Part shown: in pieces, positions 1-10,647 of the stretch
How positions within the stretch are numbered: position 1 is the stretch's first letter
Layout: each line of letters starts with the position of its first letter
From: Prorocentrum cordatum
Lineage: Eukaryota; Sar; Dinophyceae; Prorocentrales; Prorocentraceae
Direction: 5' to 3'
NCBI GenBank assembly: GCA_963575745.1
Contig: CAUYUJ010015282.1
Span: 1,420,651 to 1,484,650 of the forward strand
Length of the DNA: 64,000 bases
The notes under the pieces: generated by a model
Database searches by the model: none
What the model was told of the DNA's origin: nothing
The model's input: only the letters and a program-made list of their open reading frames with translations
Translations under genes and position numbers: made by a program

Positions 1-65
1 CCCCCAGCCTTTCAGGATGTGCTAGTAGTGCGGCCCTAGATCAAATCGCAGAATGTTCGGTCATG

Positions 66-950
66 TTCGGCCCTTGACAGGCCAAGTCAGCCCCAAGAGA
101 GCCTCAGGTCCCAAGGCGTCCGGCCCAAGACAGCCCCAAGAGCGCCCAAGCTACCTCCACGACGGCCTCAGTAAGGCCTAAGAGGGCCCCAAGACGGCCC
201 GAGACCGCTCAAAGAGGGCCCAGGATGGCTTCAAGACGGCCAAAGAGGCCCTCAAGGCGCTCCACGAGGCTTCTAAAAGGACGCCCAAGAGGCAACCATC
301 GTTTTTTTCTTTTGGAAAACGTACATTCGTAGGTGTTCCTGTGGTCGTCACGGCGTCCACGACGGCCCAAGAGGCCCCCGGGATCGCCCCAAGAGGGCAC
401 AAGAGGCCCACAAGACGAGGCTCAGAAGCTCCTGAGGGGCCCAGAAGGTTCCCAAGAAAGCCTCAACAGGGCCACAGTAGGTCCCCAAGAGGGCCCCAGA
501 TGGCCCCGAGAGGGCCCCAAGGCGGCCCAAGAGGGCCCCAGGACGACCCAAGAGGGCCCTAAGACGGCCCAAAGGAACCCCCAAAGGACCCCTAAGAAGG
601 CCGGGAGAGGCCATATTCATTGATTTTCTCAGAAAGTTGGTTGTTAGTGTTTGGGATGACGTGCCAAAAGCTTAACACCAAGAGGGCCTAAGGCGGCTCA
701 AGAGAGCCCCAAGACGGCCCAGAGGGGCCTCAGAGCGCCCCCAAAGGCTCCCACAAGAGTTTCAACAGGGCCACAGGAGAGCCCCCAGACGGCCCCAAGG
801 GCATAGCCCCCCAAGACGGCTTAAGAGGGCCCCAGGATGGTTTAAGATGGTCAAAGAACTTGCAAGAAGGCCCGAAGAGGCCATACTCATTGATTTTCGC
901 AAGGTTTGTTTGTTAGATTTCTCTTGTACGTGACAACGTCTTAACACCAA
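66..950 (+). repeat. GC-rich array of degenerate 10-11 bp units (CCCAAGAGGGC type)
   Basis: Units such as CCCAAGAGGGC and CCCAAGACGGC follow each other with many point changes. AA steps recur every 10-12 bases; for example they start at 519, 529, 550, 561, 571, 583 and 594. Several short open frames on both strands arise only because the units contain few stop codons, so I see no gene. Two short less repetitive stretches, around 610-680 and 880-950, interrupt the array and resemble each other (both contain a CATA.TCATTGATTTTC core). The same array family recurs through the window in both orientations. Confidence 0.85.
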
Positions 951-1079
951 GAGTGCTTCAAGACATTACGCAAGCGACCTCGTGCCCTCGCAAAGTACAG
1001 GCGCTTTCTGTCCCCATGCAAAGCAGGTCGAATGGCCTTCGGCCCATCCCGCCATGGTGCCTGGGTGATGTTCGTTGGG

Positions 1080-1665
1080 ATCTCGTGGGGGGCCTCTCGG
1101 GGGCTTCCTGGAGGCAGTTTTGATGCCTCTGGGGAGCTGTTTGGGGGCCTCTTTGGGGCATACGTTGGCCCTCTAGGGGGTCTTTTGTTGCCTTATGGGG
1201 GCTTTGGGGGGGCCTCTTGGGGCGTCTTGGGGGCCCCTTGGGCCCCCTGGGTGTTTCTTGGGGCGGAAGGCTCAGATTTTCATGTCGTGTCCCCCCTCGA
1301 CTCTTGGCGCCGTCTTGGGGCCCTCTTGGGCAGTCTTGGGGCGGGGCCATTTGGGGGGCCTCTGGGGGCGCCTTGAGGCCGTCTTGGGGGCCGGTTGGGC
1401 CCTCTTGGAGCGTCGGAAGCTCGAAAAGTCGAGAACCCAAAATAGAGATTGGCCTCTTGAGAAGGCTCTTGGGGCTCTCATGGGTCGCCTCGAGGGCTTC
1501 TTGGGCCGTTTTGGTGCCACCTTGAGTGTCTTAGACCGATCGTGCGGCGATTCGGGGCCCCCTTGGGCCGTCTGGGCAGCCTCGCGGGGCCTTCTGGGCC
1601 CGTCTTGGGGCCCTCTGGGGCCCGACAGAGGCGCGCGACAAGATGCGACGCGCCCCGGGGGGGCA
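1080..1665 (-). repeat. Same 10-11 bp array family, opposite orientation
   Basis: TCTTGGGGGCC and GTCTTGGGGCC units repeat with TT steps at roughly 10-11 base spacing (1217, 1227, 1238, 1258). This is the reverse complement of the preceding array, so the orientation flips in the ~130-base stretch around 950-1080. The overlapping 100-170 residue open frames on both strands are Gly/Leu/Pro-rich products of the repeat and are not credible proteins. Confidence 0.8.
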
Positions 1666-1719
1666 CGCGACAAGCCCCAAGAGATTTGTGAAATTTGGGT
1701 CGTGGCCCCTTTATGAATC

Positions 1720-2125
1720 GTCAGGCTGAAGGGAAGCGCCTCTGGCGTGGACCGTTTTTCTGAAGCTCTTTTTCTCTACTTATGGGGTCCGCGCCGCACC
1801 CCGAACCTCGCTGGCCGATGACGAGAAGAGCATGTGAGGTACGAGAAGCGAGCTGGACGTTTCTAGCTGAACCTGCATCAGATTGAAGATGTATGCTATT
1901 ACAGGGGGTTCGGGGTTGCACTTTGATGACGGGAAGCGCGCTGAGACTCGAAGTGTCGCGCGATGGACGTTCTCTCGGCCAGAGGCAGTATCAACTAGGG
2001 GGGGTCTGGGGAGGGAACGCGCGGGAGGCACCCGTGATCGAGGGCCTGGCGGATGACGGGAAGCGCTCTAAGATTCGCAGAGTCGCGCGATGGACGTCTC
2101 TGTGCCCAGAGGGATTTTTTACCTA
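1720..2125 (+). repeat. ~130-bp hairpin satellite, about three copies (first one eroded)
   Basis: The unit carries a landmark hairpin (GACTC-GAA-GAGTC and variants) followed by TCGCGCGATGGACGT, then one of two tails, then a G-run and GTCTGGGG...AACGCGCGGGAGGC. Two clear copies have the landmark near 1952 and 2070. The stretch 1720-1915 is a more decayed copy, recognisable by a diverged GCCGATGACGAGAAG...TGGACG core. No gene is seen. Confidence 0.75.
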
Positions 2126-2251
2126 ACAGCGAAGACTGATCGGTTTCTAGTAGGGTCAAAAGAGAGCATCATGACTCACCAGGGGGGTCTGGGCGGGATC
2201 CGGGCGGGTGCCGCGGAAAACCGGGGACTCCTTTTGTAGCCAACAGTAACG

Positions 2252-2597
2252 CACTTCGTGGTCTTCGAGTTCCCAGAACTCCATTCCTGGGCATGATTTT
2301 GAATGCCCGGAGCCAACTGTAGGCCACTTCGTGGTCTTCGAGTTCCCAGAACCCCACTCCTGGGCATGATTTTGAATGCCCGGAGGCAATTGTAGGCCAC
2401 TTCGTGGTCTTCGAGTTCCCAGAACTCCATTCCTGGGCATGATTTTGAATGCCCGGAGCCAACTGTAGGCCACTTCGTGGTCTTCGAGTTCCCAGAATTC
2501 CACTCCTGGGCATGATTTTGCATGCCCGGAGGCAACTGTAGGCCACTTCGTGTTCTTCCAGTTCCCAGAATTCCATTCCCGGGCTACATTTTGAATG
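2252..2597 (+). repeat. 73-bp tandem repeat, about 4.7 copies
   Basis: CACTTCGTGGTCTTCGAG starts at 2252, 2325, 2398, 2471 and 2544, an exact 73-base period. The unit also contains TGGGCATGATTTTGAATGCC. Because 73 is not a multiple of 3, each unit shifts the reading frame. All three minus-strand frames are open, giving overlapping ORFs that read the same unit in rotation. That is a property of the repeat and not evidence for protein. Confidence 0.95.
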
Positions 2598-3825
2598 CTG
2601 ATGCAGGCTGAGGCTGAGGCTGAAGGCAGACTGAGGCTGAGGCTGAAGCAGGCTGAGGCTGAGGCTGAGGCTGAGGCTGAGGCTGAGGCTGAGGCTGAGG
2701 CAGGCTAATGCTAAGGCAGGCTGAGGCTGAGGCTGAGGCTGAGGCTGATGCAGGCTGAGGCTGAGGCAGGCTGAGGCCGAGGCTGAAGGCAGACTGAGGC
2801 TGAGGCTGAAGCAGGCTGAGGCTGAGGCTGAGGCAGGCTGAGGCAGGCTGATCCTGAGGCAGGCTGAGGCTGAGGCTGAGGCTGAGGCAGGCTGAGGCTG
2901 AGGCAGCTGAGGCTGAGGCCGAGCCTGAGGCTGAGGCTGAGGCAGGCTGAGGCTAAGGCAGCTGAGGCTGATGCAGGCTGAGGCTGAGGCTGAGGCTGAG
3001 GCAGGCTAAGGCTGAGGCTGAAGCAGACTGAGGCTGAGGCTTACGCTAAGGCATGCTGATGCTGCGGCATGCTGAGGCTGAGGCTGAGGCAGGCTGAGGC
3101 TGAGGCTGAGGCTGAGGCTGAGGCTGAGGCTGAGGCAGACGCTGAGGCAGGCTGAGGCTGATGCAGGCTGAGGCTGAGGCTGAGGCTGATGCAGGCTGAG
3201 GCTGATGCAGACTGAGGCCGAGGCCGAGGCTGAAGGCAGACTGAGGCTGAGGCTGAAGCAGGCTGAGGCAGGCTGAGGCTGAGGCTGAGGCAGGCTGAGG
3301 CTGAGGCAGGCTGAGTCTGAGGCTGAGGCAGGCTGAGGCAGACGCTGAGGCAGGCTGATGCTGATGCAGGCTGAGGCTGAGGCTGAGGCTGATGCAGGCT
3401 GAGGCTGAGGCAGGCTGAGGCTGAGGCCGAGGCTGAAGGCAGACTGAGGCTGAGGCTGAAGCAGGCTGAGGCTGAGGCTGAGGCAGGCTGAGGCTGAGGC
3501 AGGCTGAGGCTGAGGCTGAGGCTGATGCAGGCTGAGGCTGAGGCAGGCTGAGGCTGAGGCCGAGGCTGAAGGCAGACTGAGGCTGAGGCTGAAGCAGGCT
3601 GAGGCTGAGGCTGAGGCAGGCTGAGGCTGAGGCTGAGGCAGGCTGATGCTGAGGCAGGCTGAGGCTGAGGCTGAGGCTGATGCAGGCTGAGGCTGAGGCA
3701 GGCTGAGGCTGAGGCCGAGGCTGAAGGCAGACTGAGGCTGAGGCTGAAGCAGGCTGAGGCTGAGGCTGAGGCAGGCTGAGGCTGAGGCTGAGGCAGGCTG
3801 AGGCTGATGCAGGCTGAGGCTGTGA
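2598..3825 (+). repeat. (GGCTGA)n hexanucleotide array
   Basis: The array is mainly GGCTGA with GGCAGGCTGA, GGCCGA and GCTGATGC variants. The minus strand reads as Ser-Ala, Gln-Pro and Leu-Ser dipeptides in its three frames. That produces ORFs of several hundred residues with no real domain. The right edge grades into GACTGC-type hexamers (about 3825-3885). Confidence 0.95.
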
Positions 3826-3984
3826 CTGCGACTGCCGTTGCCACTGCGACTGTCATCGCGAATGCGACTGCGAGTGCGAGAACAGCAGAATTCTACAACT
3901 GGATTCTCATCTGAATCGTAAGGGGAATGCTTCCAGATATGCTCCCACACATCGCTGTTAGGTTGCTTTGCCGGGATTTTTTTA

Positions 3985-4375
3985 TCAATTGGGGGGGTCT
4001 GGGGGGGAGCGCGCGGGAGGCACTCGTGGTCGGGGGGGTGGCGGGTGACGGGAAGCGCGCTTAGACTCGAAGAGTCGCGCGATGGACGTCTGCGTGCCCA
4101 GAGGGATTGTTTGTAAAGGGGGGGGGCCTGGGGGGGAACGCGCGGGAGGCACTCGTGGTCGGGGACGTGGCGGATGACGGGAAGCGCGCTAAGACTCGAA
4201 GAGTCGCGCGATGGACGTTCTCTCGGCCAGAGGCAGCATCAACTGGGGGGGGTCTGGGGGGGGGAACGCGCGGGGGGCACCCGTGATCGAGGGCCTGGCG
4301 GATGACGGGAAGCGCGCTAAGACTCGCAGAGTCGCGCGATGGACGTCTGCGTGCCAAGAGGGATTTGACCTAACA
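3985..4375 (+). repeat. ~130-bp hairpin satellite, three copies
   Basis: GATGGACGT landmarks lie at about 4081, 4211 and 4340 (spacing 130 and 129). The tails follow the order GTCTGCG, TTCTCTCGG, GTCTGCG. Preceding hairpins have GAA, GAA and GCA loops. The block is bounded on the left by a ~100-base unique stretch at 3885-3985 and on the right by TTTGACCTAACAGCG. Confidence 0.85.
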
Positions 4376-4498
4376 GCGAAGACTGATAGGTTTCTAGTAG
4401 GGTCAAAAGAGAGCATCATGATTCCCCAGGGAGGTCTGGGCAGGATCCGGACGGGTGCCGCGGGAATCCGGGGATTCTGTTTTTAGCCAACAGTAGCA

Positions 4499-4845
4499 CA
4501 CTTCGTGGTCTTCGAGTTTCCAGAACTCCATTCCTGGGCATGATTTTGTATGCCCGGAGCCAACTGTAGGCCACTTCGTGGTCTTCGAGTTCCCGGAACT
4601 CCACTCCTGGGCATGATTTTGAATGCCCGGGGCCAACTGTAGGCCACTTCGTGGTCTTCGAGTTCCCGGAACTCCGTTCTTGGGCATGATTTTGAATGCC
4701 CGGAGCCAACTGTAGGCCACTTCGTGGTCTTCGAGTTCCCAGAATTCCACTCCTTGGCATGATTTTGAATGCCCGGAGGCAACCGTAGGCCACTTCGTGT
4801 TCTTCGACTTCCCAGAATTCCACTCCCTGGCCACATTTTGAATGC
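4499..4845 (+). repeat. 73-bp tandem repeat, second block
   Basis: This is the same 73-base unit as in the block beginning at 2252, again about 4.7 copies, with scattered substitutions. It follows the hairpin satellite and precedes a (GGCTGA)n array in the same order, so the three repeats form a composite module. Confidence 0.93.
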
Positions 4846-6182
4846 TGAGGCAGGTTGATGTTGAGGCTGAGGCAGGCTGAGGCTGAGGCAGGCTGAGGCT
4901 GAGGCCGAGGCTGAAGGCAGACTGAGGCTGAGGCTGAGGCAGGCTGAGGCAGGCTGAGGCTGAGGCTGAGGCAGGCTGAGGCTGAGGCTGAGGCAGGCTG
5001 AGGCTGAGGCAGGCTGAGGCTGAGGCTGAGGCTGATGCAGGCTGAGGCTGAGGCCGAGGCCGAGCAGGCTGAGGCTGAAGCTGAAGCAGGCTGAGGCTGA
5101 GGCTGAGGCTGAGGCAGGCTGAGGCTGAGGCTGAGGCAGGCTGAGGCTGAAGCAGGCTGAGGCTGAGGCTGAGGCTGAGGCAGGCTGAGGCCGAGGCCGA
5201 GGCTGAAGGCAGACTGAGGCTGAGGCTGAAGCAGGCTGAGGCTGAGGCTGAGGCAGGCTGAGGCTGAGGCTGAAGCAGGCTCATGCTGAGGCAGGCTGAG
5301 ACCTGAGGCTGTGGCTGATGCAGGCTGAGGCTGAGGCAGGCCGAGGCGGAGGCCGAGGCTGAAGGCAGATTGAGGCTGAGGCTGAGGCAGGCTGAGGCTG
5401 AGGCAGAGGCAGGCTGAGGCCGAGGCTGCGGCAGGCTGAGGCTGAGGCAGGCTGAGGCTGAGGCTGAGGCTGAGGCAGGCTGAGGCTGCAGGCAGACTGA
5501 GGCTGCGGCCGAGGCTGAAGGCAGACTGAGGCTGAGGCTGAAGCAGGCTGAGGCTGAGGCTGAGGCAGGCTGAGGCTGAGGCTGAGGCAGGCTGATGCGT
5601 GGGAGGCAGCTGATGCTGAGGCTGAGGCTCTGCAGACTGATGCTGAGGCTGAAGCAGGCTGAGGCTGAGGCTGAGAGGCAGGCTGAGGCTGAGGCTGAGG
5701 CAGGCTGATGCTGAGGCAGGCTGAGGCTGAGGCTGAGGCTGATGCAGGCTGAGGCTGAGGCAGGCTGAGGCTGAGGCCGAGGCTGAAGGCAGACTGAGGC
5801 TGAGGCTGAAGCAGGCTGAGGCTGAGGCTGAGGCAGGCTGAGGCTGAGGCTGAGGCAGGCTGGGGCTGAGGCAGGCTGAGGCTGAGGCTCAGGCTGATGC
5901 AGGCTGAGGCTGAGGCAGGCTGAGGCTGAGGCCGAGGCTGAAGGCAGACTGAGGCTGAGGCTGAAGCAGGCTGAGTCTGAGGCTGAGGCAGGCTGAGGCT
6001 GAGGCTGAGGCAGGCTGATGCTGAGGCAGGCTGAGGCTGAGGCTGAGGCTGATGCAGGGTGAGGCTGAGGCAGGCTGAGGCTGAGGCCGAGGCTGAAGGC
6101 AGACTGATGCTGAGGCTGAAGCAGGCTGAGGCTGAGTCTGAGGCAGGCTGAGGCTGAGGCAGGCTGAGGCTGAGGCTGAGGC
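4846..6182 (+). repeat. (GGCTGA)n array running into the assembly gap
   Basis: Hexanucleotide array as above. It ends abruptly at a run of N, so its true length is unknown. Confidence 0.95.
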
Positions 6183-6282
6183 NNNNNNNNNNNNNNNNNN
6201 NNNNNNNNNNNNNNNNNNNNNNNNNNNNNNNNNNNNNNNNNNNNNNNNNNNNNNNNNNNNNNNNNNNNNNNNNNNNNNNNNN
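6183..6282. other. Assembly gap of 100 N
   Basis: Exactly 100 N, the usual placeholder for a gap of unknown size. The sequence resuming at 6283 is the same as the sequence from 518, so the gap sits at the joint between two copies of a larger repeat. Long ORFs that read across the N run are artefacts. Confidence 0.99.
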
Positions 6283-8016
6283 CAAGGCGGCCCAAGAGGG
6301 CCCCAGGACGACCCAAGAGGGCCCTAAGACGGCCCAAAGGAACCCCCAAAGGACCCCTAAGAAGGCCGGGAGAGGCCATATTCATTGATTTTCTCAGAAA
6401 GTTGGTTGTTAGTGTTTGGGATGACGTGCCAAAAGCTTAACACCAAGAGGGCCTAAGGCGGCTCAAGAGAGCCCCAAGACGGCCCAGAGGGGCCTCAGAG
6501 CGCCCCCAAAGGCTCCCACAAGAGTTTCAACAGGGCCACAGGAGAGCCCCCAGACGGCCCCAAGGGCATAGCCCCCCAAGACGGCTTAAGAGGGCCCCAG
6601 GATGGTTTAAGATGGTCAAAGAACTTGCAAGAAGGCCCGAAGAGGCCATACTCATTGATTTTCGCAAGGTTTGTTTGTTAGATTTCTCTTGTACGTGACA
6701 ACGTCTTAACACCAAGAGTGCTTCAAGACATTACGCAAGCGACCTCGTGCCCTCGCAAAGTACAGGCGCTTTCTGTCCCCATGCAAAGCAGGTCGAATGG
6801 CCTTCGGCCCATCCCGCCATGGTGCCTGGGTGATGTTCGTTGGGATCTCGTGGGGGGCCTCTCGGGGGCTTCCTGGAGGCAGTTTTGATGCCTCTGGGGA
6901 GCTGTTTGGGGGCCTCTTTGGGGCATACGTTGGCCCTCTAGGGGGTCTTTTGTTGCCTTATGGGGGCTTTGGGGGGGCCTCTTGGGGCGTCTTGGGGGCC
7001 CCTTGGGCCCCCTGGGTGTTTCTTGGGGCGGAAGGCTCAGATTTTCATGTCGTGTCCCCCCTCGACTCTTGGCGCCGTCTTGGGGCCCTCTTGGGCAGTC
7101 TTGGGGCGGGGCCATTTGGGGGGCCTCTGGGGGCGCCTTGAGGCCGTCTTGGGGGCCGGTTGGGCCCTCTTGGAGCGTCGGAAGCTCGAAAAGTCGAGAA
7201 CCCAAAATAGAGATTGGCCTCTTGAGAAGGCTCTTGGGGCTCTCATGGGTCGCCTCGAGGGCTTCTTGGGCCGTTTTGGTGCCACCTTGAGTGTCTTAGA
7301 CCGATCGTGCGGCGATTCGGGGCCCCCTTGGGCCGTCTGGGCAGCCTCGCGGGGCCTTCTGGGCCCGTCTTGGGGCCCTCTGGGGCCCGACAGAGGCGCG
7401 CGACAAGATGCGACGCGCCCCGGGGGGGCACGCGACAAGCCCCAAGAGATTTGTGAAATTTGGGTCGTGGCCCCTTTATGAATCGTCAGGCTGAAGGGAA
7501 GCGCCTCTGGCGTGGACCGTTTTTCTGAAGCTCTTTTTCTCTACTTATGGGGTCCGCGCCGCACCCCGAACCTCGCTGGCCGATGACGAGAAGAGCATGT
7601 GAGGTACGAGAAGCGAGCTGGACGTTTCTAGCTGAACCTGCATCAGATTGAAGATGTATGCTATTACAGGGGGTTCGGGGTTGCACTTTGATGACGGGAA
7701 GCGCGCTGAGACTCGAAGTGTCGCGCGATGGACGTTCTCTCGGCCAGAGGCAGTATCAACTAGGGGGGGTCTGGGGAGGGAACGCGCGGGAGGCACCCGT
7801 GATCGAGGGCCTGGCGGATGACGGGAAGCGCTCTAAGATTCGCAGAGTCGCGCGATGGACGTCTCTGTGCCCAGAGGGATTTTTTACCTAACAGCGAAGA
7901 CTGATCGGTTTCTAGTAGGGTCAAAAGAGAGCATCATGACTCACCAGGGGGGTCTGGGCGGGATCCGGGCGGGTGCCGCGGAAAACCGGGGACTCCTTTT
8001 GTAGCCAACAGTAACG

Positions 8017-8362
8017 CACTTCGTGGTCTTCGAGTTCCCAGAACTCCATTCCTGGGCATGATTTTGAATGCCCGGAGCCAACTGTAGGCCACTTCGTGGT
8101 CTTCGAGTTCCCAGAACTCCATTCCTGGGCATGATTTGAATGCCCGGAGCCAACTGTAGGCCACTTCGTGGTCTTCGAGTTCCCAGAACTCCATTCCTGG
8201 GCCTGATTTTGAATGCCCGGAGCCAACTGTAGGCCACTTCGTGGTCTTCGAGTTCCCAGAACTCCATTCCTGGGCATGATTTTGAATGCCCGGAGCCAAC
8301 TGTAGGCCACTTCGTGTTCTTCCAGTTCCCAGAACTCCATTCCTGGGCCACACTTTGAATGC
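8017..8362 (+). repeat. 73-bp tandem repeat, third block
   Basis: Same unit and copy number as the block at 2252-2597. One unit lacks a T in TGATTTTGAATG and is 72 bases long. The block is slightly different from its counterpart in the first composite copy, so the two composite copies are not identical throughout. Confidence 0.93.
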
Positions 8363-9625
8363 TGAGGCAGGCTGATGCTGAAGCTGAGGCAGGCTGAGGA
8401 TGAGGCAGGCTGAGGCTGAGGCCGAGGCTGAAGGCAGACTGAGGCTGAGGCTGAAGCAGGCTGAGGCTGAGGCTGAGGCAGGCTGAGGCTGAGGCTGAGG
8501 CTGATGCTGAGGCAGGCTGAGGCTGAGGCTGAGGCTGATGCCGGCTGAGGCTGAGGCAGGCTGAGGCTGAGGCCGAGGCTGAAGGCAGACTGATGGCCCC
8601 CCCTCCCCTGGGGAAAAAAAAAAAAAGGGCCCCCCCCTGAGGCAGCCTGAGGCTGAGCTGAGGCGCTGAGGCAGGCTGATCCTGAGGCAGGCTGAGGCTG
8701 GGCTGAGGCGAGGCAGGTTGAGGCGAGGCAGCTGAGGCGGAGGTGGAGCCTGGGCTGAGGCGAGGCAAGGCTGAGGCTAGGCAGCTGAGGCTGATGCAGC
8801 TGAGGCTGAGGGCCGATGCTGAGCAGGCTAAGGCTGAAACTGAAGCAGACTGAGGCTGGGCTTACGCTAATCATCTGAGGCTGCGCATGTCTGGGCTGAG
8901 CTGAGGCAGGCCCAGGCGAGGCTGAGGCCTGAGGCTTGAGGCTGAGGCAGACGCTGCGGCAGGCTGAGGCTGATGCAGGCTGAGGCTGAGGCTGAGGCTG
9001 ATTGCAGCTGCGGCTGATGCAGCTGATGCAGGGCTGAGGCTGAAGCAGGCTGAGGCTGAGGCTGAGGCTGAGGCTGAGGCAGGCTGAGTCTGAGGCTGAG
9101 GCAGGCTGAGGCTGAGGCAGGCTGAGGCTGAAGCCGAGGCTGAAGGCAGGCTGAGGCTGAGGCTGAGGCAGGCTGATGCTGAGGCAGGCTGAGGCTGAGG
9201 CTGAGGCTGATGCAGGCTGAGGCTGAGGCAGGCTGAGGCTGAGGCCGAGGCTGAAGGCAGACGGATGCTGAGGCTGAAGCAGGCTGAGGCTGAGGCTGAG
9301 GCAGGCTGAGGCTGAGGCTGAGGCAGGATGATGCTGAGGCAGGCTGAGGCTGAGGCTGAGGCTGATGCAGGCTGAGGCTGAGGCAGGCTGAGGCTGAGGC
9401 CGAGGCTGAAGGCAGACTGAGGCTGAGGCTGAAGCAGGCTGAGGCTGAGGCTGAGGCAGGCTGAGGCTGAGGCCGAGGCTGATGCAGGCTGAGGCTGAGG
9501 CAGCCTGAGGCTGAGGCCGAGGCTGAAGGCAGACTGAGGCTGAGGCTGAAGCAGGCTGAGGCTGAGGCTGAGGCAGGCTGAGGCTGAGGCTGAGGCAGGC
9601 TGAGGCTGATGCAGGCTGAGGCTGT
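8363..9625 (+). repeat. (GGCTGA)n array with an abnormal, indel-rich centre
   Basis: Regular hexamers are interrupted at about 8593-8638 by a C-run, a G-run, 13 consecutive A and another C-run. A disordered stretch full of single-base indels follows, to about 9020, before regular hexamers resume. The disorder is what consensus errors in long-read assemblies look like. Confidence 0.85.
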
Positions 9626-9786
9626 GACTGCGACTGCCGTTGCCACTGCGACTGTCATCGCGAATGCGACTGCGAGTGCGAGAACAGCAGAATTCTACAA
9701 CTGGATTCTCATCTGAATCGTAAGGGGAATGCTTCCAGATATGCTCCCACACATCGCTGTTAGGTTGCTTTGCCGGGATTTTTTTA

Positions 9787-10177
9787 TCAATTGGGGGGGT
9801 CTGGGGGGGAGCGCGCGGGAGGCACTCGTGGTCGGGGGGGTGGCGGGTGACGGGAAGCGCGCTTAGACTCGAAGAGTCGCGCGATGGACGTCTGCGTGCC
9901 CAGAGGGATTGTTTGTAAAGGGGGGGGGCCTGGGGGGGAACGCGCGGGAGGCACTCGTGGTCGGGGACGTGGCGGATGACGGGAAGCGCGCTAAGACTCG
10001 AAGAGTCGCGCGATGGACGTTCTCTCGGCCAGAGGCAGCATCAACTGGGGGGGGTCTGGGGGGGGGAACGCGCGGGGGGCACCCGTGATCGAGGGCCTGG
10101 CGGATGACGGGAAGCGCGCTAAGACTCGCAGAGTCGCGCGATGGACGTCTGCGTGCCAAGAGGGATTTGACCTAACA
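9787..10177 (+). repeat. ~130-bp hairpin satellite, three copies
   Basis: Counterpart of 3985-4375 at offset 5802. Its copies have the same tail order, and the ORFs translated from it are identical. Confidence 0.85.
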
Positions 10178-10300
10178 GCGAAGACTGATAGGTTTCTAGT
10201 AGGGTCAAAAGAGAGCATCATGATTCCCCAGGGAGGTCTGGGCAGGATCCGGACGGGTGCCGCGGGAATCCGGGGATTCTGTTTTTAGCCAACAGTAGCA

Positions 10301-10647
10301 CACTTCGTGGTCTTCGAGTTTCCAGAACTCCATTCCTGGGCATGATTTTGTATGCCCGGAGCCAACTGTAGGCCACTTCGTGGTCTTCGAGTTCCCGGAA
10401 CTCCACTCCTGGGCATGATTTTGAATGCCCGGGGCCAACTGTAGGCCACTTCGTGGTCTTCGAGTTCCCGGAACTCCGTTCTTGGGCATGATTTTGAATG
10501 CCCGGAGCCAACTGTAGGCCACTTCGTGGTCTTCGAGTTCCCAGAATTCCACTCCTTGGCATGATTTTGAATGCCCGGAGGCAACCGTAGGCCACTTCGT
10601 GTTCTTCGACTTCCCAGAATTCCACTCCCTGGCCACATTTTGAATGC
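10301..10647 (+). repeat. 73-bp tandem repeat, fourth block
   Basis: Counterpart of 4499-4845. About 4.7 units of 73 bases. Confidence 0.93.

Noticed and set aside
2156-2576. Minus-strand ORFs with repeated EFWELEDHEVAY-type strings
   Set aside because: They are the 73-bp tandem repeat read in rotating frames; all three frames are open in the same way, so the ORFs carry no coding evidence.
2252-2597. CRISPR-like array of direct repeats
   Set aside because: The unit is a plain contiguous 73-base tandem repeat without spacers, in a nuclear eukaryotic context.
3006-3950. Minus-strand ORFs of 260-660 residues (Ser-Ala-Gln-Pro-Leu repeats) over the (GGCTGA)n arrays
   Set aside because: The complement of GGCTGA has no stop in any frame and gives dipeptide repeats in each. 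The longest one even reads through the N gap. No domain and no start context.
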